Notes: generated by a model from the sequence alone, not told the origin. A stretch of DNA of 35,844 nt from Methanobacteriaceae archaeon UBA349 (GCA_002509745.1 DAWK01000017.1:1-35844); one strand, 5' to 3'; positions 1 through 8,358 are shown, counted from the first letter of the stretch. A program made the numbers and translations.

Positions 1-320
1 GCCATTCCTTATAATCACACAAATAAAATTAAATAAAAATTGACATTCTATTTTTAATAGTTTGAAATATTTTTAAATTTCAGAAATTTTAACAAAGTAG
101 AGTTTTCTCTACTTATTTTCACCCCCTTTTTATTGGGCGGATTTATATCTGCCCAAACCCCCTTTTATTAATTCATTATAACTTTTTTTATAGAATTATA
201 TCTAAAGAAGGATATAATCTAAAAAAAATTTTATTTCAATTAACTCATTATTAACAACTTTTTAATAAAAAAACAATAATTAAATACTTAATTAAACAAT
301 ATCTTATTGTCATATCTTTA

Positions 321-467
321 CGACTGATGCCTATGGTCCTTTTAAGACAGGGCGATAGCCCAGTATGAATAGAAGAAACCCAGCATTGGACAGACTGCCT
401 GCTTCGAGGGTTGCTCGGGGAGGGAAGGGTTATCTACCTATGAACCAGACGAGTTAGTATGCAGGCA
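321..467. ncRNA. Candidate structured small RNA (GC-rich island)
   Basis: In a very AT-rich intergenic region this stretch of roughly 150 nt is strikingly GC-rich and has no usable reading frame on either strand. A perfect hairpin GGGC-GATA-GCCC occupies 350-361. A 7-bp long-range helix pairs TGCCTGC (396-402) with GCAGGCA (461-467). Nested inside it, CTCG (414-417) can pair with CGAG (450-453) and GGTT (428-431) with AACC (443-446). GC islands of this kind in AT-rich archaea usually mark RNA genes. I do not recognise RNase P, SRP or tRNA signatures. It could be a stand-alone regulatory RNA or a remnant such as a TnpB-associated omega RNA. Strand is undecided; the pairings are drawn on the plus strand. 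Family assignment is not possible by eye. Confidence 0.55.
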
Positions 468-718
468 AAATATTATACTAAATATATAAATTTTATTCAA
501 ATTTTTCTTTTTATTCTTATTGCAAAATAATAAATCAATTGTAAATAACTAACTCCTAAAAATGGAGGTATAATTATTCTTTTATCAAGTTATCCTCTTA
601 AAGAAGAGCCAATTGCATTTAGAAATTCTTCAGTAGTATATGTATTTTATAATTTATTCTTATTAAAGTCTAAAATAACTTTATTTAAAGTGCAGATTAA
701 CGAATTCTATGAAAACAA

Positions 719-2212
719 TTATATATCCCTTATTTTCTCAAAATCAGCAAATTGTTCACTTATCCAGTTATAAATGGTTCTTTGGGAAACTATATTTTGT
801 AAAGATACCATTCTTTCACTTCTCTCTTGTTTACTCATAGTAATGGCTTGATAAAATGCATCTGCGGTTTGTTTTATGTCAAATGGATTCACAGGAATGA
901 TATGATCTTTTAATTCTTCGTAACAACCAGCATATTCCGATAAAATTACTGTGCCTTGGGTTTCATTAACTACAGATGCTTCTTTAGGCACTATATTCAT
1001 GCCGTCTGCAATGGGATTTACAATTAGACAATCATAATTTTTAAATGCTGCTACTACTAGTTGATAATCTGCTCTAAATATGCATTCGATAGGTTTCCAC
1101 CGCTCATGAGCATATTTTAGGTTAATTTTATGGATGGTTTTTTGGATGAGTTCGTAATATTCTTTGTATTCTTTAATTTGTTGGCGGGTTGGTTTTCCAG
1201 TTGATAAGAACTTTACTTTGCCATGATACTCTGGGTGATTTTCTAAAAAAAGATCATAGGCTTCAAATCCGCGAATAATATTTTTACTAAGGTCTGCACG
1301 ATCAGTTCGATAAATTAAAAAGTTATCCCCTTTTATTTCTCTAATTAATTTTTCTTTAGCCTTAACTTCTTTAGAAACAGCCATTTCTTTAATACTATCA
1401 TAATCTATGGAAATAGGATAACTTTTTACATGAGTGGTATTTCCATTGTACCAGACCATGCCCTTTTCATAATCAACTTTGTCAGCAAATTCTTCGCAAC
1501 ATTGAATGAAATTAGTTACATAACGGGGAATATGAAATCCTAGGATGTTGTTAGATAACAATCCTTCGATTATGGCTTTTCTCATGTATTCTGGTATAAT
1601 ATGGAAATATTCGGATTGTGGCCATGGAATATGGATGAATTGGCTTAAAAATATATCTCCCAATTCTTTCCGGATAAAAGAAGGACATAAATAAAGGTGA
1701 TAATCTTGAAGCATAATTAAAGGTTCATTATGATTTCTTTCAGCTTCTTGCACTACTTTTTCTGCGAATTTTTTATTTAGATACACATAACCTTTATCCC
1801 ATGCAGTATGGGTTTTTTCATCGATATTAGGAGTGTAAGGATTGTTCCACATATAATGTTGGACAAACCAGAGAATGGGGTTACTTATTACACTGTAATA
1901 ATCCTCATATTGTTCTCGATTCACCAATACAAAAGGAACCCAAAATTTAGGATCTTCTTCAGGAATAGGGACCCTGTGATCTGGAAAAGATCTGGCAACT
2001 TCTGCATCAGCTGAAGTCATGGCACTGGCTATCCAAGTACCCTTTAATGATTCCATTAATGGGAGAAGAGTTGAAACAAGTCCCCCAGCACCTCTTTTCA
2101 TTTCAATTTTGTGTTCATTTTTGTAAAATTCTACAGGGCCTCTGTTTGAAGCTACTATCAAATTTTTATCCTTTAAAAACTCTAAAATTTTATTTTGCTG
2201 GGGATAACCCAT
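719..2212 (-). CDS. otsA: Alpha,alpha-trehalose-phosphate synthase (GT20, OtsA-type)
   Basis: Predicted to transfer glucose from an NDP-glucose to glucose-6-phosphate, giving trehalose-6-phosphate in the cytoplasm. The 497 residues match the usual GT20 length. The N-terminal loop SNRGPVEF (22-29) is followed by the glycine-rich RGAGGL (40-45). DYHLYL (170-175) and HIPWPQSE (194-201) correspond to the acceptor-site motifs. R305 and K310 in RADLSK match the basic pair that binds the donor phosphates. ADGMNIVPKEA and the YAGCYEEL stretch complete the C-terminal Rossmann fold. The ATG is preceded by AGGTG, and the start lies only 11 nt after the stop of the mutase gene, so the two are co-transcribed. 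Some GT20 enzymes make other glucosyl phosphates; the neighbouring OtsB makes trehalose the best guess. Confidence 0.93.
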   Translation of the reverse strand: MGYPQQNKILEFLKDKNLIVASNRGPVEFYKNEHKIEMKRGAGGLVSTLLPLMESLKGTWIASAMTSADAEVARSFPDHRVPIPEEDPKFWVPFVLVNREQYEDYYSVISNPILWFVQHYMWNNPYTPNIDEKTHTAWDKGYVYLNKKFAEKVVQEAERNHNEPLIMLQDYHLYLCPSFIRKELGDIFLSQFIHIPWPQSEYFHIIPEYMRKAIIEGLLSNNILGFHIPRYVTNFIQCCEEFADKVDYEKGMVWYNGNTTHVKSYPISIDYDSIKEMAVSKEVKAKEKLIREIKGDNFLIYRTDRADLSKNIIRGFEAYDLFLENHPEYHGKVKFLSTGKPTRQQIKEYKEYYELIQKTIHKINLKYAHERWKPIECIFRADYQLVVAAFKNYDCLIVNPIADGMNIVPKEASVVNETQGTVILSEYAGCYEELKDHIIPVNPFDIKQTADAFYQAITMSKQERSERMVSLQNIVSQRTIYNWISEQFADFEKIRDI

Positions 2213-2223
2213 ATAAATACACC

Positions 2224-3528
2224 TTATTGTACTGTTTCAATCATGGATTTTACAGTTTCAGTTAATTCTTGTAATTTTTCAGCAGATTTTGATTCTAAAT
2301 AAACTCGGATAAGTGGTTCGAATCGAGATGGTCTGATTAAAATTAAAGAATCATCTAAATCTACTCTTATACCGTCAATGGTGCTGATTTCATATTTTGA
2401 TTCAAAATTATCCTTAAAAATATCGATTATATATGTTTTTTTCTCATGTTCACAGTCAATGGTAAAAACGGACCTGTTGTATTGCTTTATTTGCCCTGCA
2501 AGATGGGATAATGTAGTATCTTTTTTAGCCAGGATTTCCAGCATTTTAACTACTGCAAAAATGGCATCGAAACACAATTGAAATTCCGGAAAAACAAACA
2601 TACCAGGTTCATCACCACCAAATATGGCGTCTTCTTCAGCAATTCCACTTAAAACATGGTTTACAGAAGTTTTAATTAGTTTTCCTTTTCTTTTAGATAT
2701 TATTTCATCTAAAGATTTAGAAACCACAACTGAAGATACAATTGTACTCCTTGGATTTTCTTCCAGAATATATTTGCTGAAAATACCTAATATGGTCTGA
2801 TCTCTAATACGGTTTCCTTTTTCATCAATAAAAACTACCATATCTCGATCATTATCTAATATTGCTCCCATATCTGCCCCAATTGCTGTAATAAGCTCGG
2901 ATACTACTGATATTCTTTGGGGGTTAGGTTCTGGAAAACTGTATTCAAATTGAGTATCTTTACAGCCAATTAAAATAGTTTGACAGTCCATTTTACGTAA
3001 TATATCTGGGGCAAAAGTTTTTTTAAGGCCTTCTTCACAGTCTAAAACTAGCAAAAATCCTTTTTCTTCGATGAGTTTTTTAGGGGCTTTTTCAACAACT
3101 GCATTTATATATCTATCATGGTAATCATGGACATAATTAAGCTCACCTATTTCCTTCCAGGAAACTTTTTCCCCAGGTCTTTGTTCTAAAGGGATTTTAT
3201 GGTCACTAATTATTTTAATATTAACATCTTCTGGTCTTAAATGGGATCTAGAAATAGAAATCATTGCACTGGCATTATAAAAGTCCATGTTGGAGTGTAT
3301 TACTGGTATGGGTGCCACTCCGAAATCCATTACATTAATTCCTGAAGACATGAGCCCGGTGGTTATAGAGCGTTTTATCATTTGGGAAGTGGTGTAAAAA
3401 TCACGGCCTACCAGTACATGTTGTCCGCACCCTAGATAATTTCCAATAATAGTTCCTAAATGGGAGGCAAATTTATTGCTTATTTCAGCATTAACCACTC
3501 CCCTTATATCTTGCACATATTTAGCCAT
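2224..3528 (-). CDS. Divergent phosphohexomutase (PGM/PMM superfamily)
   Basis: A 434-residue alpha-D-phosphohexomutase-fold protein, the normal length for archaeal PMM/PGM or GlmM. Family motifs are present but altered. The catalytic phosphoserine loop, usually TASHNP, reads SRSHLR here, keeping Ser-His. The metal loop, usually DGDADR, reads DNDRDM, keeping three aspartates and losing the terminal Arg. The sugar-binding GGExSGH appears as GGDEPGM. The phosphate-binding loop RxSGTEPxxR appears as RPSRFEPLIR near the C terminus. It may interconvert hexose-6- and hexose-1-phosphate to feed the adjacent pyrophosphorylase, but substrate choice or even activity is uncertain. The ATG at 3528 follows AGGGA. 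It lies in the trehalose cluster between the pyrophosphorylase (77 nt gap) and otsA (11 nt gap). Confidence 0.82.
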   Translation of the reverse strand: MAKYVQDIRGVVNAEISNKFASHLGTIIGNYLGCGQHVLVGRDFYTTSQMIKRSITTGLMSSGINVMDFGVAPIPVIHSNMDFYNASAMISISRSHLRPEDVNIKIISDHKIPLEQRPGEKVSWKEIGELNYVHDYHDRYINAVVEKAPKKLIEEKGFLLVLDCEEGLKKTFAPDILRKMDCQTILIGCKDTQFEYSFPEPNPQRISVVSELITAIGADMGAILDNDRDMVVFIDEKGNRIRDQTILGIFSKYILEENPRSTIVSSVVVSKSLDEIISKRKGKLIKTSVNHVLSGIAEEDAIFGGDEPGMFVFPEFQLCFDAIFAVVKMLEILAKKDTTLSHLAGQIKQYNRSVFTIDCEHEKKTYIIDIFKDNFESKYEISTIDGIRVDLDDSLILIRPSRFEPLIRVYLESKSAEKLQELTETVKSMIETVQ

Positions 3529-3605
3529 AAAATTCCCTGGTAACTCTTTATTTAATAATTACCGTTATTCACATTATAATTCCCTTAATCTGAAATTAAA
3601 ATAAG

Positions 3606-4763
3606 TTACTCTGTTTCAGTAGGATAATCAGAATCTACAATAGAATCTCCAAAAATCTCAATTTTATTAGTAATGGATCTATTGGATTTCACTAAACTGT
3701 AAGGACCCATTTGTACAGAACTTCCCAGTATCACTCCTTTTTCAAGTACACAGCCATGTTCCAGGATGCATTTAGAATCAATTATGCAGTCTTTAAGGTA
3801 TGAATGGGCTTTTATAATACTATCTGGCAGGATTACTGAACCTAAGATATGGGTACCCTCTCCGACCTGGACTTTTTCGCCGATAACTGTATTTTTTCCC
3901 AGTACACCTCCTTTTTTTATTACAGCATTATCCCCAATAACTACTGGACCAATAATTCTAACTTTATCTTCAATTTTAACATCTTTACCAATCCAGATGT
4001 CTCCAAATTTTCCCACACTTTCCCTTAAATAGTCTCCGTGGGGATGGGGATTTATTTTTTTATTTAGAACATCTCGGGTTGCCTTTAGATATGAATCGGG
4101 TCTTCCAACATCGTTCCAATACCCCTCTAAGATATGACCATAAATCCCAGCTTTTTCTTCTATTAATTGTGGGAAAACATCATTAGAAAAATCTACTGGG
4201 CCTTTCGAAGTGTCAACATAATCCAGTATTTCTGGTTCTAAAACATAGGTTCCCGCATTGGCAATTTTGCTAAAAACATTATCTGGCGATGGTTTTTCTA
4301 AAAATTTGATTATTTGATTATTATTGTCCAATACTGCAATTCCAAAATGGGTGGGATCTTTTACAGGAGTAAGTAGGATGGTTGCCAGGGCATTTTTTTC
4401 CTGGTGAAACTCTAATAATTTATCAAGGTCCACATCAACCAGCACATCCCCACTCAAAACAAAAAAAGTATCATCAAGGTGCCTATCTGCTTTATTTAAG
4501 CCTCCAGCAGTACCCAGAGGTTTCTTCTCAATAGAATATTTAATATTTAAATCTGGATGAGCCTGATTTAGGTAGTTTTTAATTTGGTTTTTGAAATAGT
4601 TTAAAGTTACCACTATATCAGTATAGCCTTGAATTTCAAGTTTTTTAATAATATAATCAATCATAGGTCGGTTTGCGATTGGAATCAGAGGTTTTGGCCT
4701 AATTAATGTCATTGGTTGAATTCTAGTTCCTTTTCCGCCGGCCATAATAATGGCCTTTATCAT
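3606..4763 (-). CDS. NDP-sugar pyrophosphorylase with left-handed beta-helix domain
   Basis: A nucleotidyltransferase that joins a hexose-1-phosphate to an NTP, releasing pyrophosphate. Residues 1-235 form the pyrophosphorylase domain: the Gly-rich signature AGGKGTRIQPMT just after the start, RPKPLIPI, the metal-binding SGDVLVDVD, and EKPSPDN. From about 255 to 370 there are hexapeptide repeats of a left-handed beta-helix. The architecture matches archaeal mannose-1-P guanylyltransferase or glucose-1-P nucleotidyltransferases; the sugar cannot be read from sequence, though the otsA/otsB context favours glucose. An upstream in-frame GTG at 4784 would add seven residues. I prefer the ATG at 4763 because the signature motif normally begins within a few residues of Met. 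Neither start has a clear Shine-Dalgarno sequence. Confidence 0.88.
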   Translation of the reverse strand: MIKAIIMAGGKGTRIQPMTLIRPKPLIPIANRPMIDYIIKKLEIQGYTDIVVTLNYFKNQIKNYLNQAHPDLNIKYSIEKKPLGTAGGLNKADRHLDDTFFVLSGDVLVDVDLDKLLEFHQEKNALATILLTPVKDPTHFGIAVLDNNNQIIKFLEKPSPDNVFSKIANAGTYVLEPEILDYVDTSKGPVDFSNDVFPQLIEEKAGIYGHILEGYWNDVGRPDSYLKATRDVLNKKINPHPHGDYLRESVGKFGDIWIGKDVKIEDKVRIIGPVVIGDNAVIKKGGVLGKNTVIGEKVQVGEGTHILGSVILPDSIIKAHSYLKDCIIDSKCILEHGCVLEKGVILGSSVQMGPYSLVKSNRSITNKIEIFGDSIVDSDYPTETE

Positions 4764-4856
4764 ATGTAATAATATGGACTTCACATTAAATAAGTCTTTC
4801 TTAAAAAACAGTTATCTGTTCTTTATTTGATTATTTAATGATTAAGAAGGTTTATA

Positions 4857-5654
4857 TTAATCTAATAACCATCTGAAAAAGTTAAGAACTTCATTTACAC
4901 TATCCACAAAAAATGATGTGCTGTTCTTAACATAACTTGGTATTTCATTGGAGAACACCAATATACTAGCACTCCTTATTTTACCTTCATTTTCCAATTC
5001 ACTAAGTTTCTTAAAAGCATCTAAATCGGTGATATCATCACCTAAATAGATAACCTTGTTTAAATCATGTTTTTCTATGATTCTATGGAGGATTACACCT
5101 TTATCAAAACCTAATGGGGGTTTTATTTCCACCAACTTACGACCCTCTGATATTTGGAGGTTTTTTGATTCAGGCCCATTTTTAAGGGAATTTAATATTT
5201 TTTTCCTCACCACTTCACCGTCATTGCATTGTCGGTAATGGATGGAATAGCAGATGCCTTTGTCCTCAAATAATATGCCTTCAATATCGCCTAACTCTAT
5301 ATTTAATTGATCAGCACTTTGTTCTATTTGATGGAGATATTTTTCTACTTCTTCTGCCACAGAATATTGTCCATCAAAAAAATATTCCAGGCCGTGGTTT
5401 CCCACATATAAAATATCTTCAATACCTACCATTGCTCGGGCATCATTAACAGATCTCCCACTAATAATTGCCAGTAAATCAAATTTTTCTTTTAATTTTA
5501 TTAGTTCAGCGTGCATGGCAGAATTAACAACAGCTTCCTGGGGAGTAGGTGCAATTTCACTGATGGTGCCATCTATATCAAGTATGATGGCAGTAGATTT
5601 ATCATTTTTGAAATCATTTATCATTTTTAAATTATCAAAAAGATATTTAGACAT
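4857..5654 (-). CDS. otsB: Trehalose-6-phosphate phosphatase
   Basis: HAD-superfamily phosphatase of 265 residues that removes phosphate from trehalose-6-phosphate. Motif I is DIDGT with nucleophile D26 and acid/base D28. Motif II lies in AIISGRS (63-67), and NHGLE follows. K185 in LGFDKG supplies the motif III lysine, and motif IV is GDDITD (205-210). The start ATG has AAGGAG eight bases upstream. It lies 93 nt upstream of the pyrophosphorylase and four genes share its strand, so it belongs to the same trehalose cluster. The fold and motifs are typical of OtsB rather than of generic Cof-type HAD enzymes. Confidence 0.92.
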   Translation of the reverse strand: MSKYLFDNLKMINDFKNDKSTAIILDIDGTISEIAPTPQEAVVNSAMHAELIKLKEKFDLLAIISGRSVNDARAMVGIEDILYVGNHGLEYFFDGQYSVAEEVEKYLHQIEQSADQLNIELGDIEGILFEDKGICYSIHYRQCNDGEVVRKKILNSLKNGPESKNLQISEGRKLVEIKPPLGFDKGVILHRIIEKHDLNKVIYLGDDITDLDAFKKLSELENEGKIRSASILVFSNEIPSYVKNSTSFFVDSVNEVLNFFRWLLD

Positions 5655-5797
5655 TTAAATTCTCCTTAAAACAGATTAATTCTGTAAACTAGCTCTGATT
5701 TTTTCAATTCAATCATATTATATTTATAAAATAGATTTTATCATTTATTTGAGCTTTAAAACCTCTGATTAAAAGTTGAGGTCTATTTTTCCGAGTT

Positions 5798-6979
5798 TTA
5801 TTCTATTTCATGTATTTTAAAGTATTCTATGATGTGGTGGATTATTTCATAAGGATCATCAGCTACCACAGTACTTCCAAATAGTTCCATTCCACCCATA
5901 TCTGCGGGGGGCCTGAAAATACTTCCCCGATCCACAATTTTAATTAAATATGGGAAATCATATTCCCGATCCCGGGGAGGACAGTATATGGATAAGTTAT
6001 AACTGTGTACTCCTAAAACATCTATAAAACATCTAAGTATATTAAAAATAACTTTTTTAGAATTTTTATGGGTGGACGGTGATTCTGGGGGCAGTATTGT
6101 GATTTCTTTCTCTTTAGCAGGTGTGATACTTGTATACAAAGAAACCCCATCCACAGTATATCCCAGTCCCAGTGCATGATGAGCCTGATATAAATCCTGG
6201 AAATAATGAGGATCTAATCCTTTATGAGATTTTTCATGATATCTTTTTTGATAATTACTCTGAGCTCTTTTTAGAACTTCTACTTTAGCATAAGGAATAT
6301 CTTTACCCATTAAAATTTGCGCATGTCCATGTATTTGTGAAGCTCCGGCTTTGTAAAGGCAGTTCCAAACAAAAAAAGGACATTTGTAGGTTTCATCGGT
6401 CTGAAATACTTTATCAAACCAGTGGAAACCAGTATCAATATAATCAGATAATTCTTCCAGAGTAAATTTTAGAGGGTTATGGTTTTTGAAAATTACCAGA
6501 CTACTCCAAACATCATATTTGGCGATATTAGATGCAGTTATAGAATGTTTACCTTTAATCCTACCAAAAACATCTTCGGGAGTATATTGATCTGGCTGGC
6601 AAAAATCACAATTTTTTCGGGAGTCATTAATTAATTGGGATAATTTGTTTTTCTGATTTTTGAGATCCTTTTTCCCCATACCTGGCCTGTTGGTTCGCAT
6701 ATAATTGAAAAGGGCACCTTCTCCGGTCCACCTATTGAATGTTTTCACTATTTTTTGATTTTCAAGTTTATACAGGACCTGTTTTTGGGTTTCAGTGGGA
6801 TTTCCGGATTCATCTTTTGTACTAAAATATCCCACAACTTTATTTTTAAGTCCCGGAGGAATTTTCATAGTTCCGGTTCCAGAATAAACACTGTAAATTC
6901 TTTTAAATATTTTGTAAGATTCTTTATCCTCAGTTTTTAAACTATTTAATTTGTCTTCCAATTCAATGATGGAAGTCAT
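5798..6979 (-). CDS. Galactose-1-phosphate uridylyltransferase-like (HIT superfamily)
   Basis: A 393-residue protein with the GalT-type histidine triad: IHGHAQ, in which the middle His is the expected nucleotidylated nucleophile (HxHxQ). A CDFC pair about 125 residues in resembles the GalT zinc site. Such enzymes exchange a nucleotide between NDP-sugar and sugar-1-phosphate or phosphate. No Leloir genes are nearby, so a role in recycling NDP-glucose around the trehalose pathway is as likely as galactose metabolism; that is inference. The first in-frame start is GTG at 6988, but the AGGAG sits eight bases before the ATG at 6979, which I use. This is the first gene of the cluster, and its promoter carries a perfect palindrome. 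Confidence 0.82.
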   Translation of the reverse strand: MTSIIELEDKLNSLKTEDKESYKIFKRIYSVYSGTGTMKIPPGLKNKVVGYFSTKDESGNPTETQKQVLYKLENQKIVKTFNRWTGEGALFNYMRTNRPGMGKKDLKNQKNKLSQLINDSRKNCDFCQPDQYTPEDVFGRIKGKHSITASNIAKYDVWSSLVIFKNHNPLKFTLEELSDYIDTGFHWFDKVFQTDETYKCPFFVWNCLYKAGASQIHGHAQILMGKDIPYAKVEVLKRAQSNYQKRYHEKSHKGLDPHYFQDLYQAHHALGLGYTVDGVSLYTSITPAKEKEITILPPESPSTHKNSKKVIFNILRCFIDVLGVHSYNLSIYCPPRDREYDFPYLIKIVDRGSIFRPPADMGGMELFGSTVVADDPYEIIHHIIEYFKIHEIE

Positions 6980-6996
6980 AAAAAACACTCCTATTT

Positions 6997-7024
6997 AATA
7001 TTCTAAACTTTAGAATATTTATAA
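6997..7024 (-). promoter_or_regulatory. Promoter and palindromic operator candidate of the trehalose cluster
   Basis: On the minus strand a TATA-like TTATAAAT (about 7017-7024) is followed by a perfect palindrome at 6997-7019: arms AATATTCTAAA and TTTAGAATATT around a single central C. The predicted transcription start falls near 6995, and the Shine-Dalgarno of the GalT-like gene is at about 6987-6990. The palindrome therefore fills the gap between TATA box and start site, the classic position for a dimeric repressor. No regulator gene is adjacent, so the binding protein is unknown. Confidence 0.5.
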
Positions 7025-7150
7025 GAATCATGAAAATTCAAGGATGGATATAGATTATTTGCCTGAATGAATTTTGCTAAATTCAGAAGATATTGAATGA
7101 ATATGATTGAATTAGCCGATTAAAAAGATCAAAGCTGGATAATTGATATT

Positions 7151-7369
7151 ATGAACGCTTTATTACTAAGGGTAGATTTTGATAAAGGAAATGGTGGGTT
7201 TCTAGCCCCTATTTTTGACGATGGATCTTTTGAATATATTCCCTGCCTGAATTTTATGCGGATACAACTGAAAATAAAAATTTTTCTAATACCTTGGGGA
7301 GAAAAAATAAGTTCAACTGATTTAAATAAATCTAAAGATAATCTAAAAAAGTTGATTAGTATTAATTAA
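7151..7369 (+). pseudogene. Frameshifted remnant of an Nmad-like (nucleotide-modification-associated) gene
   Basis: The first 30 codons read like the N terminus of a GG..APIF.DGSFEYIP family that I associate with nucleotide-modification-associated domain (Nmad3-like) proteins. At about 7240 the homology leaves this frame. One frame over, from 7240 to the TGA at 7318-7320, the DNA encodes LPEFYADTTENKNF then SNTLGRKNKF, which continues the family pattern. An indel therefore broke the gene, and nothing recognisable as the body of the protein follows. The 72-codon open frame ending at 7369 is thus not an intact product. There is no good Shine-Dalgarno before 7151. The family name is from memory; the frameshift is seen directly. 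Confidence 0.6.
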
Positions 7370-7597
7370 TTACTCTTAAAATTTTATTAATCTAATTATT
7401 AGGACTGAAACATCTTATTTATGGCATAGTAGAATTTAATAGATTCTAACCCGGTTTTCCACAGCTATGCTTGTAATATTCTATTTTCATTAAAATTCAT
7501 TCAATTTATTTATATTTTATTTAGGTCACTTATCTTTGAATTAGACTTAAATTACTTTAAACTAGCTCAAAGTCAAGCCAAATATTCTTCAATGATC

Positions 7598-7933
7598 AAA
7601 ATTTCTCTAATATCTTACCATAAATATCTTTTAATTTCCCATCAGAGCGCTCATATATCATTTTCAATATCAGCTCAGGAGTACTTCTGGCCAAATAATT
7701 CATTTTTGGAGTTCTATCAACTAATAGATTATAATTATCATCTAAACCCTTAGCTTCAATTCCATCTACTCTTATTGGAGCGTATTTGATGATTTCACGG
7801 GCCATTTGGGTTACTATGACGGCAAATGAATTTGAATCATTTATTAATTCTATAACTGGATATAATTTTCACCACCGCTTCTAATTCAGTTATAGCTTCT
7901 AATTCGTCCAATAAAATGAGTTTCTGGTTATCA
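7598..7933 (-). pseudogene. Second, broken copy of the 3' end of the MutS-like gene
   Basis: This stretch aligns end to end with 10727-11064, the last ~110 codons of the MutS-like gene, on the same strand. The final 69 codons encode an identical peptide but differ at 17 nucleotide positions by my count, all synonymous. Further upstream there is a 2-bp deletion (ATAACTGG here against ATAAAACTTG), which shifts the frame, so no functional domain can be made. Similarity begins right at the stop codon (TGA here, TAA in the full gene) and ends abruptly at 7933. The copy forms a direct repeat with the intact gene and encloses katG. Confidence 0.9.
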
Positions 7934-8241
7934 TTTGATCCAAACTGCTAAACTTTCTAATGGATAATCTTGCACTTTGAATTTAGATTTTAATTCTTCT
8001 TTCATTTCAAATATCCATTTTCCTAACCATGGACACTATCAACCACAATTCTAGCACTAAACTATCTGAACTTATTTAAATCATTGAATTGGTATTTTAT
8101 GTATTTTTTTGAGCTTACTTCTAATGGTGTTTCATATGATTTTATATGAAGATAATGTGTAAATTCTATTTTGGCCCCATTTTCTTTTGATATTTTAGAA
8201 AATATTTCTATAAATTTATTTAATAAAGTAAGTGACAATCG
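7931..8241 (-). pseudogene. Unidentified coding relics next to the MutS-like fragment
   Basis: On the minus strand a 59-codon open frame runs from about 8241 and contains KENGAKIEFTHYLHIKSYE. It ends at a TAG followed in frame by FSARIVVDSVHG, then another stop. One frame over, PWLGKWIFEMKEELKSKF continues into QDYPLESLAVWIK and a TGA at 7931-7933. The amino-acid makeup is protein-like and the frame hops twice, which suggests a decayed gene. I do not recognise the family. There is no plausible start. Its right end is about 160 nt upstream of katG and its left end abuts the MutS-like fragment. Confidence 0.35.
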
Positions 8242-8252
8242 TTATTTATTTT

Positions 8253-8279
8253 CTTAACTATAAAATTACAGTTGTTAAG
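8253..8279 (+). promoter_or_regulatory. Possible katG promoter element with inverted repeat
   Basis: The arms CTTAAC (8253-8258) and GTTAAG (8274-8279) flank an ACTATAAAATTA segment that could serve as a TATA box about 130 nt upstream of the katG ATG. An inverted repeat around a TATA box would suit repression. Other TATA-like runs (for example near 8316) exist in this AT-rich stretch, so this is only one candidate. Confidence 0.25.
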
Positions 8280-8358
8280 TGATAAATATAATCAAAGACA
8301 AAAATGTAACTAGATAATTATAAAATTTGAGTCGACTAAATAGGAAATGTGTAATTAG

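Noticed and set aside
321..467. Archaeal RNase P RNA, SRP RNA or intron-containing tRNA
   Set aside because: The universally conserved RNase P and SRP core sequences and any T-arm are absent, and the length is too short for RNase P or SRP RNA.
2315..2325. GGTTCGAATCG resembles a tRNA T-loop
   Set aside because: It lies inside the well-conserved C-terminal motif of the phosphohexomutase gene, and no cloverleaf can be built around it.
4764..4784. GTG start adding seven residues to the pyrophosphorylase
   Set aside because: No better ribosome-binding site than for the ATG at 4763, and the extra residues precede the normal family N terminus.
7596..7805. Intact 69-residue protein from the second MutS-like fragment
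   Set aside because: Its Met is internal to the MutS C terminus (VTHMA in the full copy), there is no ribosome-binding site, and a 2-bp deletion upstream breaks the gene. It is a fragment.
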